Assembly: GCA_019828565.1 (NCBI GenBank)
Contig: JAHDYR010000025.1
Span: 496,001 to 560,000, forward strand
Source: Carpediemonas membranifera
Lineage: Eukaryota > Fornicata
DNA length: 64,000 bases
Direction of reading: 5' to 3'
The notes under the pieces are model-generated. The model saw only the letters and a program-made list of their open reading frames with translations, did not search any database and was not told where the DNA came from. Position 1 is the first letter of the stretch. Each line of letters begins with the position of its first letter. This document shows positions 27,299-38,600 of this stretch, piece after piece. Made by a program: the position numbers and the translations under genes.

Positions 27299-27982
27299 AT
27301 GGCGCCGAAAATCGTGCTTCTTCCAGAAGAAAAGATGGTGCTGGAGATCATTCTCCAAGGTGGTTCGAACGGGAAGCGCAAGACTGAGACGCTTCGTGAG
27401 ATGAGGCGGAGAACAAAGGAGGTGACCAAATCAAGCCTCGAAAACGTTCTTGACAAGCTCAAGAACGAGAAACTGATCAAAGAAGTGACTGCACAAACGG
27501 CCCGAAACGACAAAGTGCTCATGGGCTTCGACTTCAAGCCCTCCAAGGAGCTTACAGGCAGTGCATGGTACTCAGATGGCGTCCTCGACCTTGACTTCGT
27601 CCACCAGCTGTTCGATATTGTTGCGGAGTACCTGAGCTCTGCCAGCCGCTACTGCACAGAGAAGACCATCCTCGACGTGCTACAGCAGAGCGGTGTGCTC
27701 CCCGCAGATATCCGCGACAATGTAGGCGACGAGGAGGTCGCCCAGCTGATGAATGCGATGCGTCTGGACGGTGTGGTGACCGTGAAGGAGCAGGACGAGG
27801 GGAGGTTCTACTCACTCGTCGTAGACGCCCAGCAGCACGGCGGGAGGGAACTCGCGTCGCTGCTCGAGACGCCGTGCTACCACTGCCCCGTGAGGATGCG
27901 GTGCTCCATGCTCCAGGTGGAGGACGTGTGCCCCCAGCGGTGCGAGTACTTCAACGGTCTCCTGGCTGGCGCCAACAGGTGA
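27299..27982 (+). CDS. POLR3F: RNA polymerase III subunit RPC34/RPC6
   Basis: 227 residues, shorter than the ~315 of human or yeast. Part of the RPC82-34-31 initiation module that bridges to TFIIIB. Winged-helix domains are visible (LPEEKMVLEIILQGGSNG onward to ~75; 95-160), and the protein ends in a four-cysteine Fe-S motif, CYHCPVRMRC ... CPQRCEYFNGLL, the RPC34 C-terminal signature. The phrase GSAWYSDGVLDLDFVHQL matches the family's linker before the last domain. It shares a 194-bp divergent promoter with the HDAC. Confidence 0.9.
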   Translation: MAPKIVLLPEEKMVLEIILQGGSNGKRKTETLREMRRRTKEVTKSSLENVLDKLKNEKLIKEVTAQTARNDKVLMGFDFKPSKELTGSAWYSDGVLDLDFVHQLFDIVAEYLSSASRYCTEKTILDVLQQSGVLPADIRDNVGDEEVAQLMNAMRLDGVVTVKEQDEGRFYSLVVDAQQHGGRELASLLETPCYHCPVRMRCSMLQVEDVCPQRCEYFNGLLAGANR

Positions 27983-28198
27983 GGTGCCGGCGTTGCCGAA
28001 TAAAGTCCCTTCGCTTTACTGACGCATGTGTTTAGTGCTTCTTCGTGTTCGTCCCCTACAGACTGTGCCCGACACAGCAGAATGCGACCGTGGCTGTATA
28101 GCACCGGCATACAGGTCACAGAGTCGTATCAGACGGGTGCTCGCGGGGCCTTGCCGGGTGCGGCGGGTCATCCAGAGTCATCAGAAGAAGACAACGAA

Positions 28199-28852
28199 AT
28201 GAATCAAGCCTTCGCCATTGGTGAAGACGATTCCGATACTGAAACCGAATCCATTGAGGAAATGCCCATCGTGCAGCCTGAAGCGCCCGTTGAGGCACCA
28301 GTGGATGAGACGAAGAAGGACGAGCCGCAGCCAGCGAAGCCAACGCTCGTGTTCACAGCTGGCGAGGATGAGTCCTCTTCTGAGGACGAAGAGCCGCCTG
28401 TCAAACCCACGCTTGCTTTCACAGCCGGCGAAGACGACGAGACCTCTTCCGAAGAAGAAGATGCGCCAACACCAGCGCCCGCGGCGCCACAGAAGCCCGC
28501 TCTTGCTTTCACTGCGGGCGAGGATGACTCCTCCGAGGAGAGCAGCGACGACGAGCCGATCGTCGAGATCCCAGTGACGCACACGTCGTCTACGATGCCG
28601 AAGCCCGCCCCAGTACGGCGAGCCGGGCCCCACAGGCCCACGGAGAAGTGCATAGAGCGCATGGTTGACACGCATAAGGCCTCCCTAGACGAGGCGACCA
28701 ATCTCCTTGCCGTGTCGGCAGCCCAGGTGCTCACTGTCGTCCAGGACGTTGACAGGGGGTACAAGACGGCAAAGAGCAACATCAGGCAGACGGTTCAGCA
28801 GCTGCATAAGCTGTACCTGCACCAGAGCCAGTTTAGCGGGGGGCAGGTGTAG
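28199..28852 (+). CDS. Acidic protein with FTAGED repeats, unknown
   Basis: 217 residues from the ATG at 28199 (an in-frame ATG at 28082 would add 39). The N-terminal two thirds is disordered and consists of four related units: a variant FAIGEDDSDTETES and three exact-core repeats F-T-A-G-E-D followed by Ser/Asp/Glu runs, spaced ~30-35 residues by Pro-rich linkers. Such acidic Ser runs are likely casein kinase 2 targets. The C-terminal ~75 residues (KCIERMVDTHKASLDEATNLL onward in pieces) form a helical bundle or coiled coil. No family recognised. Confidence 0.6.
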   Translation: MNQAFAIGEDDSDTETESIEEMPIVQPEAPVEAPVDETKKDEPQPAKPTLVFTAGEDESSSEDEEPPVKPTLAFTAGEDDETSSEEEDAPTPAPAAPQKPALAFTAGEDDSSEESSDDEPIVEIPVTHTSSTMPKPAPVRRAGPHRPTEKCIERMVDTHKASLDEATNLLAVSAAQVLTVVQDVDRGYKTAKSNIRQTVQQLHKLYLHQSQFSGGQV

Positions 28853-28978
28853 GACATGGTAAAGGGTCGGCCGATGGTGGCGTGATGGTGGTTCTATGGA
28901 TCTGGGACTTGGGTTGGGGTTGTCTCGTGGCCAGACTCCTGGTGCTGGTTGCCCCTGAGTTGCAGAGACAAAAGACTG

Positions 28979-30043
28979 ATGCGGTCGCAGCTCACAGAGC
29001 GGGCGAACGAGCATCTATCAGCGTATGGACTCTCAGAGTTCCCCGATTACCTGCTCACTGACATGCTCACCGCTGTGATCAGCAACTCGCACTGGTTGCT
29101 CAACGTAAGCCAGATCCCAGCCGCCCAGCGCAGCCCCACGGTAACATCGATCCTCAGGGCATGCAACTGCATCCTCCCGCATACTATTATCCGCGTGCCC
29201 TTCTCCCCCGAGTCTGAGAACCCCGTCAAGTCTGTGTTCGACATCAATCGCATCCTCTCCATCGCCGCAGAGGACCACGGGCCAACGTACACGGCACAGC
29301 TCCGCGTACCCACGTTCCAATCCTCCCAGACACCTGCCTTCGACGCCTCTCTGGTTGGGTTCCGCACGCCGCGGGGCCGCAAGTCCATGGTGCCAATGAC
29401 GCCAGTCGTCCAGACGACAAGGGTGCAGACCAGGAAGATTGTCATCATCGCCGAGGACTTTGACGCGGCAGACGTGACTCTGCAGTGCCGGGTCGTCGAG
29501 TTGCTCTCGAAGATGCAGGACGACGAGCTCCGATGCTGCATGATCGCCACTGTGGGAGGGAACAACACAGTCAGGTTGGTGCGGCAGGTGAGGACGTACA
29601 TCCTCGGGGAAACCGTCCTCGCACACCCCATTCTGACGACAAGTCTGATCACCCCTTCGCCCCTGCTAACCGAGGATGAGGTCGCCGGCCTCTCTGAGCT
29701 GGACGCAGTGACTGTGAACATCGACCTTCTGGCGTACACCAGAGATATCCTCAACAACGAAGCCCTCGACACCCGAACGACGCCCGGGTTCCCGGCCAGG
29801 GCGGCTCAGCTCATAGTACTGGGCGCCAAGGCACTTGCGATGCTCCGGAGCCGACGGTTTGTGATTCCCATGGACGTCCAGGACATAGCGTACCACGTGA
29901 TGCTGCCCCGGGTCGAGCGGCAGGGCGTGCTCGACGTGATGCCCAGCGCACACGGCGATGAAACCCGGTCAACCCGGAGCATCGACTCAGTAGTTGAGCG
30001 GGTTGTTCGGGAGGCCATTGACCTGGCGCCGGTTCCGTTGTGA
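28979..30043 (+). CDS. MoxR/MCM-like AAA+ lid protein without Walker A
   Basis: 354 residues. Residues ~145-180 look like a Walker-B strand region (RKIVIIAEDFDAADVTLQ), and ~240-325 follow the MoxR-type lid: LLAYTRDILNN, GFPARAAQLIVLGAKALAML and SRRFVIPMDVQDIAYHVMLPRV, ending with RSIDSVVERVVREAI. In active MoxR or MCM ATPases a GxxGxGKS/T loop lies ~70 residues before Walker B; no such loop is seen here, so ATP hydrolysis is doubtful. It might be a divergent MCM-domain protein of the MCMDC2 kind. ATG at 28979; the frame is open ten codons upstream from a TTG. Confidence 0.5.
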   Translation: MRSQLTERANEHLSAYGLSEFPDYLLTDMLTAVISNSHWLLNVSQIPAAQRSPTVTSILRACNCILPHTIIRVPFSPESENPVKSVFDINRILSIAAEDHGPTYTAQLRVPTFQSSQTPAFDASLVGFRTPRGRKSMVPMTPVVQTTRVQTRKIVIIAEDFDAADVTLQCRVVELLSKMQDDELRCCMIATVGGNNTVRLVRQVRTYILGETVLAHPILTTSLITPSPLLTEDEVAGLSELDAVTVNIDLLAYTRDILNNEALDTRTTPGFPARAAQLIVLGAKALAMLRSRRFVIPMDVQDIAYHVMLPRVERQGVLDVMPSAHGDETRSTRSIDSVVERVVREAIDLAPVPL

Positions 30044-30173
30044 GGCTGGTGCTGGATTGTTTCGGTCGCTTTCAACATGCAGTTCCTTAAATATTCTATC
30101 GTGGGGCCAGCTGTTTCTTGGGTTGAGGTGTCTGGGCGATACTGGGCTGGGGTCGGTGAGTCGCGGAGTCAGA

Positions 30174-31502
30174 ATGCCTAAGCGTGGCGGTGTGAAGAGA
30201 AAGCAGCCGCTATTGGACCAGAGAAAGGCCAAGGAGCTTGATGTGATCGCAAAAGCCCATATGTACCGCGAGCAACGGAAGGAGGTCGCTGCTGAGGTGA
30301 ACGACGGCGTCGCCAACCTTAACGAGCAGTTCGTGGAGCTAAACAAGATGCTGCACACCACTGGTGGTCTTCAGGGTCTCCTGGAGGCCGATGAATACGA
30401 GAACGGTGGCAAGTCGCTCTTCGGCGAGACGCTCAACATGTTCGAGGACGACGAGAGCCAGGATGAGCCCGAGCCCGTCGCCGCCGCCCCTGTGGACTCG
30501 TATGAGGCGCGGTTTACGGCCCTTCTCGATGAGTACAAGGCCCTGTTCGCGGCCGGTGACGCTCCCGTCCGTTCCGCTGTGGCCGACCTCCTCGAGCGTC
30601 TGACGGCGTGCCTCGACGAGGACAAGGCTGCCGGGACCGACGTGCTGACCTCCATCGCTACGGAGGCGACAGCGACCCGTGAGGCCCCCTCCACGGCTGA
30701 CGCGGCGCTGCTGGCCCTGGGCGTCCGCCTCTGCCCCCACAACGCCGCAGCCATCGCCGGCGCCGCCTGGGCACTGAGTCGAGCCGTCGCCAAGCTGCCA
30801 TCCAAGCGGGCCCCCAGCGGCGGCGCGTGGACCACCGTACGCCTGCTGCTCGCCGGACTGACCGGCGCCGCTGTCGGCACCAGCGTCCTCATCCCCGAGC
30901 TGGCCACCGCCCTCGTCGTGCTGCTCGCCCGGTCTGCCCTCGCGGACGACCAGCGTGCGATGCTCACCGCAGCGCTGGACAGGGTTGTCACGGTCTACTC
31001 GGCCGGCAAGCCCGCCAACGCCGGGACCCGCTTCGACCCCACCCGGGATGTCGCCGAGTTCCGTCACCTGTCCGAGACGGAGGTCGCCCTGCGGACGCCT
31101 GTGCCCGCCCTGCCGGTGCTCGTGGCCGGGGCGGGGCCCGCCGTGCAGCAGGCCGTCGAGCGGGTCGCTTCTACCCGGACGCCGCTGCAGTGGCAGAAGG
31201 CAATGCGGGGCGAGGCCGTCGTGGCCATGGCGCCGACGATCGACCAGACATTCGGGTCGAAGGCCGAGATGGACAACAGGACGCTCAAGAAGCATCTCCG
31301 CAAGCAGGAGAAGCGCGTCGGTCGCCAGCTGCGGCAGGAGGTCGTTGGCGCGGCCCTCGCGAAGGAGGAGTTCCAGCAGCGCAGGGCGAAGCTGGCAGAC
31401 GCGCGGTGGGGCAAGGCGCAGGCAGCGATGGATGCGGACATCGCTAACAGCAAGAAGATGGTCAACCTCAAGAAGAAGCTCGGGCTGGGTAAGAAGGGCT
31501 GA
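30174..31502 (+). CDS. NOP14: NOP14-like nucleolar protein, short form
   Basis: 442 residues; Nop14 in yeast and animals has 800-900. SSU-processome component for 18S rRNA maturation. N-terminal basic segment RGGVKRKQPLLDQRKAKE and RKEVAAEVNDGVANLNEQF, an acidic linker, an Ala/Leu-rich helical-repeat middle (160-340), and the diagnostic basic end: TLKKHLRKQEKRVGRQLRQE, then KEEFQQRRAKLADARW and KKMVNLKKKLGLGKK. This matches the NOP14 C-terminal LKKxxKREKKGAxRELRKD region. ATG at 30174; an upstream in-frame extension to 29994 overlaps the preceding gene and is unlikely. Confidence 0.65.
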   Translation: MPKRGGVKRKQPLLDQRKAKELDVIAKAHMYREQRKEVAAEVNDGVANLNEQFVELNKMLHTTGGLQGLLEADEYENGGKSLFGETLNMFEDDESQDEPEPVAAAPVDSYEARFTALLDEYKALFAAGDAPVRSAVADLLERLTACLDEDKAAGTDVLTSIATEATATREAPSTADAALLALGVRLCPHNAAAIAGAAWALSRAVAKLPSKRAPSGGAWTTVRLLLAGLTGAAVGTSVLIPELATALVVLLARSALADDQRAMLTAALDRVVTVYSAGKPANAGTRFDPTRDVAEFRHLSETEVALRTPVPALPVLVAGAGPAVQQAVERVASTRTPLQWQKAMRGEAVVAMAPTIDQTFGSKAEMDNRTLKKHLRKQEKRVGRQLRQEVVGAALAKEEFQQRRAKLADARWGKAQAAMDADIANSKKMVNLKKKLGLGKKG

Positions 31503-32132
31503 TAAATCACGCGCTTTACTGCTGGCTAAGTCAGCCTGGTGCTTGCGCTCAACCTGACACCCTTGGGTGAGGGATGCTGAAGTTGCTACACCAGACTCGC
31601 AGACAAACGATAGCCGACCCGTTCGGCCTGGTCGCGATGCTCAATCGAGTTGATTAGCTCTCTGACTTCAGGTCGAACCGTCTCGCACTGGGCCTACCTC
31701 ACTCATCTACATGGCGGACCCGGATCCCTCATCCGAGAGAATATGATCTTCTTGAGTGAGTGTGCGTGACGTGCTTGCATGTGCGACTCCAGCTGACTCT
31801 GAGTCGGAGCTGTCCCGGATGTGACTCGGCCGAGTCATTGTCAAGTCATCTCCCGCAATGTTCGCTGTTGAGCGGTATCGGCGCGTATTTCGGCGCGTAT
31901 TTCGGCGTTGTGCTTCAGGCTGCCGTCAATTGCTCATCTACGCTTCCTCAAAGCGTTTCTGGCTTGATTCGTGGAGCCTATTCCTTAATTTTTGCTGAAC
32001 CCATGCCCACCTCCTAGAGATCGCAGAGGTACTTCTTCAGTTGGAACCCGTCCCGAACATGTCGCATTGCCGAGCCATCATCCAGTGACCCCTCACGACT
32101 GGTGACCGCTCTGATGTCTTTGATTTGGTTCG
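31503..32132. other. Long intergenic stretch
   Basis: 630 bp with no supportable gene. It includes a perfect 12-bp tandem duplication at about 31880-31907 (unit GGCGCGTATTTC twice, then GGCG). Frames present are short and of poor composition. Confidence 0.5.
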
Positions 32133-32624
32133 TCACCGCTCGACAAAGGCAAGAAAATAAGGCATGCAGGAGGCAGGGTCTAGGTCGACCTGGACGATCT
32201 CGTAAACATCGCTGGACGATGGGGAGTCCCGCTCGACCAGCTCGATGCCGTCCGAGCATTCCGCCCGCTCAAGCCATCGGCCCGACGGGTGGCGGAACGA
32301 ATACGCGATGTCCCCGTCGACGTCCCGCGTGCTCACCGCTGTCGCCTCGAACTGGAGCTCAAACAACCCCTCAGCGGAGCATAAGTGGGTTCGACCCCCG
32401 CCCACCCACGCCAACTCCTCGTTGTAGAACCACCCCTTGACCCCCACCGGGAACCGGAGCGGGGTCTGCGTGGGGCAGACATCATTCTCAGCAAGGCCTG
32501 GAAGCAGACCCGCCGTTGCAATCAGGAGGGGGACCTTGCCAGTGAAGATGAGTTGGCGCGCCCTCAGGAACACGTTGAAGCCATAGCACGACAACAAGGC
32601 GGAGTTTACTACACTATTGTACAA
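32133..32624 (-). other. Open frame without ATG, downstream of the giant gene
   Basis: About 160 codons open on the minus strand, beginning immediately after the giant gene's stop codon (the first usable codon is TTG) and with no in-frame ATG until near its end. The translation looks protein-like: a hydrophobic stretch (KVPLLIATAGLLPGLA), then WFYNEELAWVGGGRTH and IAYSFRHPSGRWLERAE, faintly like a beta-trefoil. Options are a pseudogene remnant, a last exon of a gene with an unrecognised intron, or a readthrough extension in another frame. No function is proposed. Confidence 0.3.
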
Positions 32625-35600
32625 TCAAAGCCCGCTCCACCCGGACGCCGACAGATCCGTCGTCTTCAGGCGCCCGAGCGTGGCATAGCCGGTTTTCCTC
32701 ACAGGGCCGGCGTTCTGCGGCAGCCTGCTGCTGCTCCCCTTCCTGTTCTCCGTTGCCGGGTTGTGCGTCCTAGTTTCGTGTGCAGACGATGCCTTCAGCG
32801 GCGTCGGGGCGGGGGATGCCCGCATCGTCTCCTGGAAGTCCATCATTCGCTTGGCGTCGAGCGTCACCTGTGTACGGAGTTGCTTCGTCTGCTCAGTTGC
32901 CCGCGCCAGGTCTTTGCGAAGCTGTTCGTTCTCAGCAGCAAGCGCGGTCTTCGCCTCCGAGAGCTGGGCCCGCTCGGCCGTGAGCCGCACCACCTGGTTG
33001 TTGTGGGACGCGTGCTGGCGCTCGTACTGGCGGTTGACCGACACCATCGCCGTCACTGCAGCGGTCAGGCCGGCCTGGTCGCAGTCGAGGATCTCGCACA
33101 GGTCCTCGAGCTGGCCCGTCGCCACACCCTGGCTGGCGCTCATGCTCTTAGCCTCTTCCTCTGCTGATTCTTGCGCCCGGCTCAGCTTGGCCAACTCCTC
33201 CTGCAACCGGGTCGCCTCGAGGCGCTTGACCTTCAGCTGGGACGCGAGTTTCTTGTTGAGGAGCACCATGTTCTTCAGCTCGGACGGCATGGTGTCGTTC
33301 TTGCTCTCAGTCAGCTTAGCCTCGAGCTCGGCCTTGGCGACGGCGTGCTCTCTCTTCGACTGGTCCAGGGCGCCTCTGACAGAGCTGAGCTCGTGGTTTG
33401 CCGCGGACAGCTTGGCCTCGAGCTCAGCGACGCTCTTCAGGGCTGTTCGGTCGGAGGAGCTCTTGAGCTCAGCGATGCGGAGGGCCTCGCGGGTCCTGGT
33501 CAACTCCTCGCTGAGCGCGGTCCGTTCGCGGTCACGGGACTCCCGTTCGCGGTGCAGCAGCACGGCGGCCTCTTGGCCGGCCCGTTCGAGCGTCTTGATG
33601 CGCTCGAGAGACGTCTTGAGGGCGACCTGCAGCTCATCCCGTTCAGCAATGGTGGTGCGCAAGTTCTCCCGAACGGTCTCGAGCCGCATGCTGCTCTCGC
33701 GGTACTGCTCCGTCTCGGCAAGTTGATGGGACAACGTGCCCACCTTAGCGAGGAGCTCGTCGCGTTGTACGCGAAGGTCGTCGAGAGTGGCCTCAGTGGA
33801 TTCATACCGGCTGACGGCGGTCTTGAGGTCGGCGTTAGTGGCTGCCAGACGGCCGATGAGGGCGGCGTCTGCAACACCGAGGCCGTCAACAGACATGGCG
33901 GCGCCTACGATGGTAACAGTACCGGCCTCGAGGACCTCAAGCGCGGCGTTCGTAAAGGAGCTCGACTCGGTAGACTCGAGTGAGAATGAGTCAATCATGT
34001 CAATAAGAGATTCGGTCTGGGCCAGGATTCTGTCCGTATCTGTCGTATCTCTCATGTGATCGACCAGATTGCGGGCAGCGCCCAAGACGAGCGAGCACTC
34101 TATGAGCTTCTCTGACTGGGCAGTCGCCTTCTTGCGGGTCTCCTCGAGCTCCGCGAGGGTTGAGGCGATGTCGTTCTTCTCGTTTGCTCGCTGGAGGGCA
34201 CGAAGCTGCTGCCTATCGAGCACGAGCTGGTCGACACAGGGGTGGACGCCGTCGAGGGCGTTGGTAGCCCCACGTAGGGCGCGCATCACAGCCTGCATGG
34301 TGTCGAGCGGCGCGGCACCCATCGTGGGCGGGCGGACCCTTGTCGAAGAGTCTGTGGCCGAGCAGAGCCTGTTGACGGCCTCAGCGAGCTGGGTCATGAC
34401 GGGCAGCGTGTCCTCTACGGCGGACTGGATGTGCTCGACGGACTCGGCGAGCTGCTCTGCCCTCCGGTCGCTCATGTCCCTCTCAGACCTTAGCTGGGAC
34501 AGGCTGGCCTCCAGTGTTGCCGACTGCGCCCTAGCAGACTCCTGGGCGATCATGGCGTCACTGTGGCGGTGCTTGAGCTCGCCCTGCTGCTGTTCGAAGT
34601 GCGCCTTGAGGTCCGACATGCTGGCTGTGAACTGGCTCTTCAGAGCCGAGACGTGCTCGCGGTTGGCGGCCACGGTGGTCTCGACGGCCTCGGCCTGCTC
34701 CCGCTTCAGCTTGCGGACAGTCTCCTCGTGCTGGCGCCGGGTCTCGGCGAGCTCCTCAGCGACGTCGGCCAGTTTCTGGGCCATCCGAGTCCGCGTCTCC
34801 TCCGCAGCGTGCTCAGCGTCAGCGGCCTTGCGTTCGAACTCGGCGGTGAGCTCACGGTAGAGCGCCTGCTTGGACGCCCGCACGGCCTGGAGGTCTTCGT
34901 CGTGGCGGGACTGGATCTCCTCGAGGTCCTCGTCGTGCTGGCGCTGGAGCTCGTCGATCTGGTTGGCGTGCTTGGCCTTCTGCTTCTCGAGGTCGGCCTG
35001 CTCGTCGCGCAGCTGCGACTCGAACATTGACAGACGCGACTCGTAGTTGTCCACGGTCTGCTTCAGCTTGTCGGCAGACGCCTTGGCCTGCAGCTCGATA
35101 CGCTCGTTGTAAGAAGCCTCGAGCGCCGCGATGCGGTCCTCGTAAGTGCGGCGGAAGTCGCCGGCGGTAGCGGTCGACGTCTCGCTGAGGCGAGCGATCT
35201 CGGCGTCGTGCTTGGCGAGAGTCTTCTCGAGCTCTTCGGCGTGGGCGGCCTTGAGGTCGGCGATAGTCGCGTTGAGCTTCTCGATGCGGTCGGACAGCTC
35301 GGCGATCTTGTCGTCGGTGCGCTCCTTGAGTTTCGCGTACTTCTCGTCGTGCTCGGCGGTCAGGCGCTGCTGGAGCTCATAACTCGTGGCGTCAGCAGCT
35401 TCCTCGGCCTCGGCGATCTTTGCGTTGAGGCGCTCGCGGATGGATTCGAACTCCTCGCGCGCGGCGGCAAGCTCCTCGGCGGAGGTCTGCTCGATGTGCT
35501 CGATCTGCTTGGCATGCTTGGCCTTCTGCTTCTCCAGGTCGGCCTGCTCGTCGCGCAGCTGCGACTCGAGCGTCGCGACCGTGTTGGCGTGCGCGGCGCG

Positions 35601-38600
35601 GAGGTCCTCAATCTTGCTCTCGTTGATTGCGTTAGCATTCGAGAGGCGCGACTCGAAAGCAACGATCGTCTGCTGAAGCTTCTCCGCGGCCGTCTTCGTC
35701 TGCAGCTCGATACGCTCGCTATAGGAGGCCTCGAGCGCCGCGATGCGGTCCTCGTAAGTGCGGCGGAAGTCGCCGGCGGTAGCGGTCGACGTCTCGCTGA
35801 GGCGAGCGATCTCGGCGTCGTGCTTGGCGAGAGTCTTCTCGAGCTCTTCGGCGTGGGCGGCCTTGAGGTCGGCGATAGTCGCGTTGAGCTTCTCGATGCG
35901 GTCGGACAGCTCGGCGATCTTGTCGTCGGTGCGCTCCTTGAGTTTGGCAAAGCGCTCGTCGTGCTCGGCAGCAAGGCGCTGCTGGAGCTCAAGCTTCTGG
36001 TCCTCGAAAGCGTCCTCGGTGTCGGCGATCTGAGCCAGAAGCCTCTCCTTGGTCGCGCTGAAGTCGGCCTCGGTGCTCTTGAGCTTGGCCTCGAGCGCTG
36101 CGACCGCGCTCTTGTTGGCGGTGTTGGCGTCCTCGATCTTCTGGGCGGCGGCGGAGCGGGTCTTGTTGCAGGCCTCGTCGGCGTTGATCGTGACCTGCTT
36201 GAGCTTCAGGTCGAAGATCAGATAGGCGCTGCGCTCCTGCTCCTCATACGTCCTCTTCAGGCTGTCGAGCTGCTCCATGTGCGATTTGTTGATGTGCTCG
36301 AGGCGTGACTCGTAGCCGTCGATCGCCTGCTGCAGCTTCTCCGCGGCCGTCTTCGTCTGCAGCTCGATACGCTCGCTATAGGAGGCCTCGAGCGCCGCGA
36401 TGCGGTCCTCGTAAGTGCGGCGGAAGTCGCCGGCGGTAGCGGTCGACGTCTCGCTGAGGCGAGCGATCTCGGCGTCGTGCTTGGCGAGAGTCTTCTCGAG
36501 CTCTTCGGCGTGGGCGGCCTTGAGGTCGGCGATAGTCGCGTTGAGCTTCTCGATGCGGTCGGACAGCTCGGCGATCTTGTCGTCGGTGCGCTCCTTGAGT
36601 TTCGCGTACTTCTCGTCGTGCTCGGCGGTCAGGCGCTGCTGGAGCTCATAGCTCGTGGCGTCAGCAGCTTCCTCGGCCTCGGCGATCTTTGCGTTGAGGC
36701 GCTCGCGGATGGATTCGAACTCCTCGCGCGCGGCGGCAAGCTCCTCGGCGGAGGTCTGCTCGATGTGCTCGATCTGCTTGGCATGCTTGGCCTTCTGCTT
36801 CTCCAGGTCGGCCTGCTCGTCGCGCAGCTGCGACTCGAGCGTCGCGACCGTGTTGGCGTGCGCGGCGCGGAGGTCCTCAATCTTGCTCTCGTTGATTGCG
36901 TTAGCATTCGAGAGGCGCGACTCGAAAGCAACGATCGTCTGCTGAAGCTTCTCCGCGGCCGTCTTCGTCTGCAGCTCGATACGCTCGCTATAGGAGGCCT
37001 CGAGCGCCGCGATGCGGTCCTCGTAAGTGCGGCGGAAGTCGCCGGCGGTAGCGGTCGACGTCTCGCTAAGGCGAGCGATCTCGGCGTCGTGATTGGCGAG
37101 AGTCTTCTCGAGCTCTTCGGCGTGGGCGGCCTTGAGGTCGGCGATAGTCGCGTTGAGCTTCTCGATGCGGTCGGACAGCTCGGCGATCTTGTCGTCGGTG
37201 CGCTCCTTGAGTTTCGCGTACTTCTCGTCGTGCTCGGCGGTCAGGCGCTGCTGGAGCTCACAGCTCGTGGCGTCAGCAGCTTCCTCGGCCTCGGAGATCT
37301 TTGCGTTGAGGCGCTCGCGGATGGATTCGAACTCCTCGCGCGCGGCGGCAAGCTCCTCGGCGGAGGTCTGCTCGATGTGCTCGATCTGCTTGGCATGCTT
37401 GGCCTTCTGCTTCTCCAGGTCGGCCTGCTCGTCGCGCAGCTGCGACTCGAACATTGACAGACGCGACTCGTAGTTGTCCACGGTCTGCTTCAGCTTGTCG
37501 GCAGACGCCTTGGCCTGCAGCTCGATACGCTCGTTGTAAGAAGCCTCGAGCGCCGCGATGCGGTCCTCGTAAGTGCGGCGGAAGTCGCCGGCGGTAGCGG
37601 TCGACGTCTCGCTGAGGCGAGCGATCTCGGCGTCGTGCTTGGCGAGAGTCTTCTCGAGCTCTTCGGCGTGGGCGGCCTTGAGGTCGGCGATAGTCGCGTT
37701 GAGCTTCTCGATGCGGTCGGACAGCTCGGCGATCTTGTCGTCGGTGCGCTCCTTGAGTTTGGCAAAGCGCTCGTCGTGCTCGGCAGCAAGGCGCTGCTGG
37801 AGCTCAAGCTTCTGGTCCTCGAAAGCGTCCTCGGTGTCGGCGATCTGAGCCAGAAGCCTCTCCTTGGTCGCGCTGAAGTCGGCCTCGGTGCTCTTGAGCT
37901 TGGCCTCGAGCGCTGCGACCGCGCTCTTGTTGGCGGTGTTGGCGTCCTCGATCTTCTGGGCGGCGGCGGAGCGGGTCTTGTTGCAGGCCTCGTCGGCGTT
38001 GATCGTGACCTGCTTGAGCTTCAGGTCGAAGATCAGATAGGCGCTGCGCTCCTGCTCCTCATACGTCCTCTTCAGGCTGTCGAGCTGCTCCATGTGCGAT
38101 TTGTTGATGTGCTCGAGGCGTGACTCGTAGCCGTCGATCGCCTGCTGCAGCTTCTCCGCGGCCGTCTTCGTCTGCAGCTCGATACGCTCGCTATAGGAGG
38201 CCTCGAGCGCCGCGATGCGGTCCTCGTAAGTGCGGCGGAAGTCGCCGGCGGTAGCGGTCGACGTCTCGCTAAGGCGAGCGATCTCGGCGTCGTGCTTGGC
38301 GAGAGTCTTCTCGAGCTCTTCGGCGTGGGCGGCCTTGAGGTCGGCGATAGTCGCGTTGAGCTTCTCGATGCGGTCGGACAGCTCGGCGATCTTGTCGTCG
38401 GTGCGCTCCTTGAGTTTCGCGTACTTCTCGTCGTGCTCGGCGGTCAGGCGCTGCTGGAGCTCATAGCTAGTGGCGTCAGCAGCTTCCTCGGCCTCGGCGA
38501 TCTTTGCGTTGAGGCGCTCGCGGATGGATTCGAACTCCTCGCGCGCGGCGGCAAGCTCCTCGGCGGAGGTCTGCTCGATGTGCTCGATCTGCTTGGCATG

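Noticed and set aside
32380-32410. tRNA T-arm-like sequence (GTGGGTTCGACCCCCGC)
   Set aside because: No anticodon or D arm and no acceptor stem at the right distance; it lies inside an open frame.
35208-36308. 366-codon and other long open frames on the plus strand across 33-41 kb
   Set aside because: They are antisense shadows of the giant coiled-coil gene. The heptad codon bias (GAG, CTC, GCC) leaves the opposite strand free of stops, and the frames repeat with the same period as the gene.
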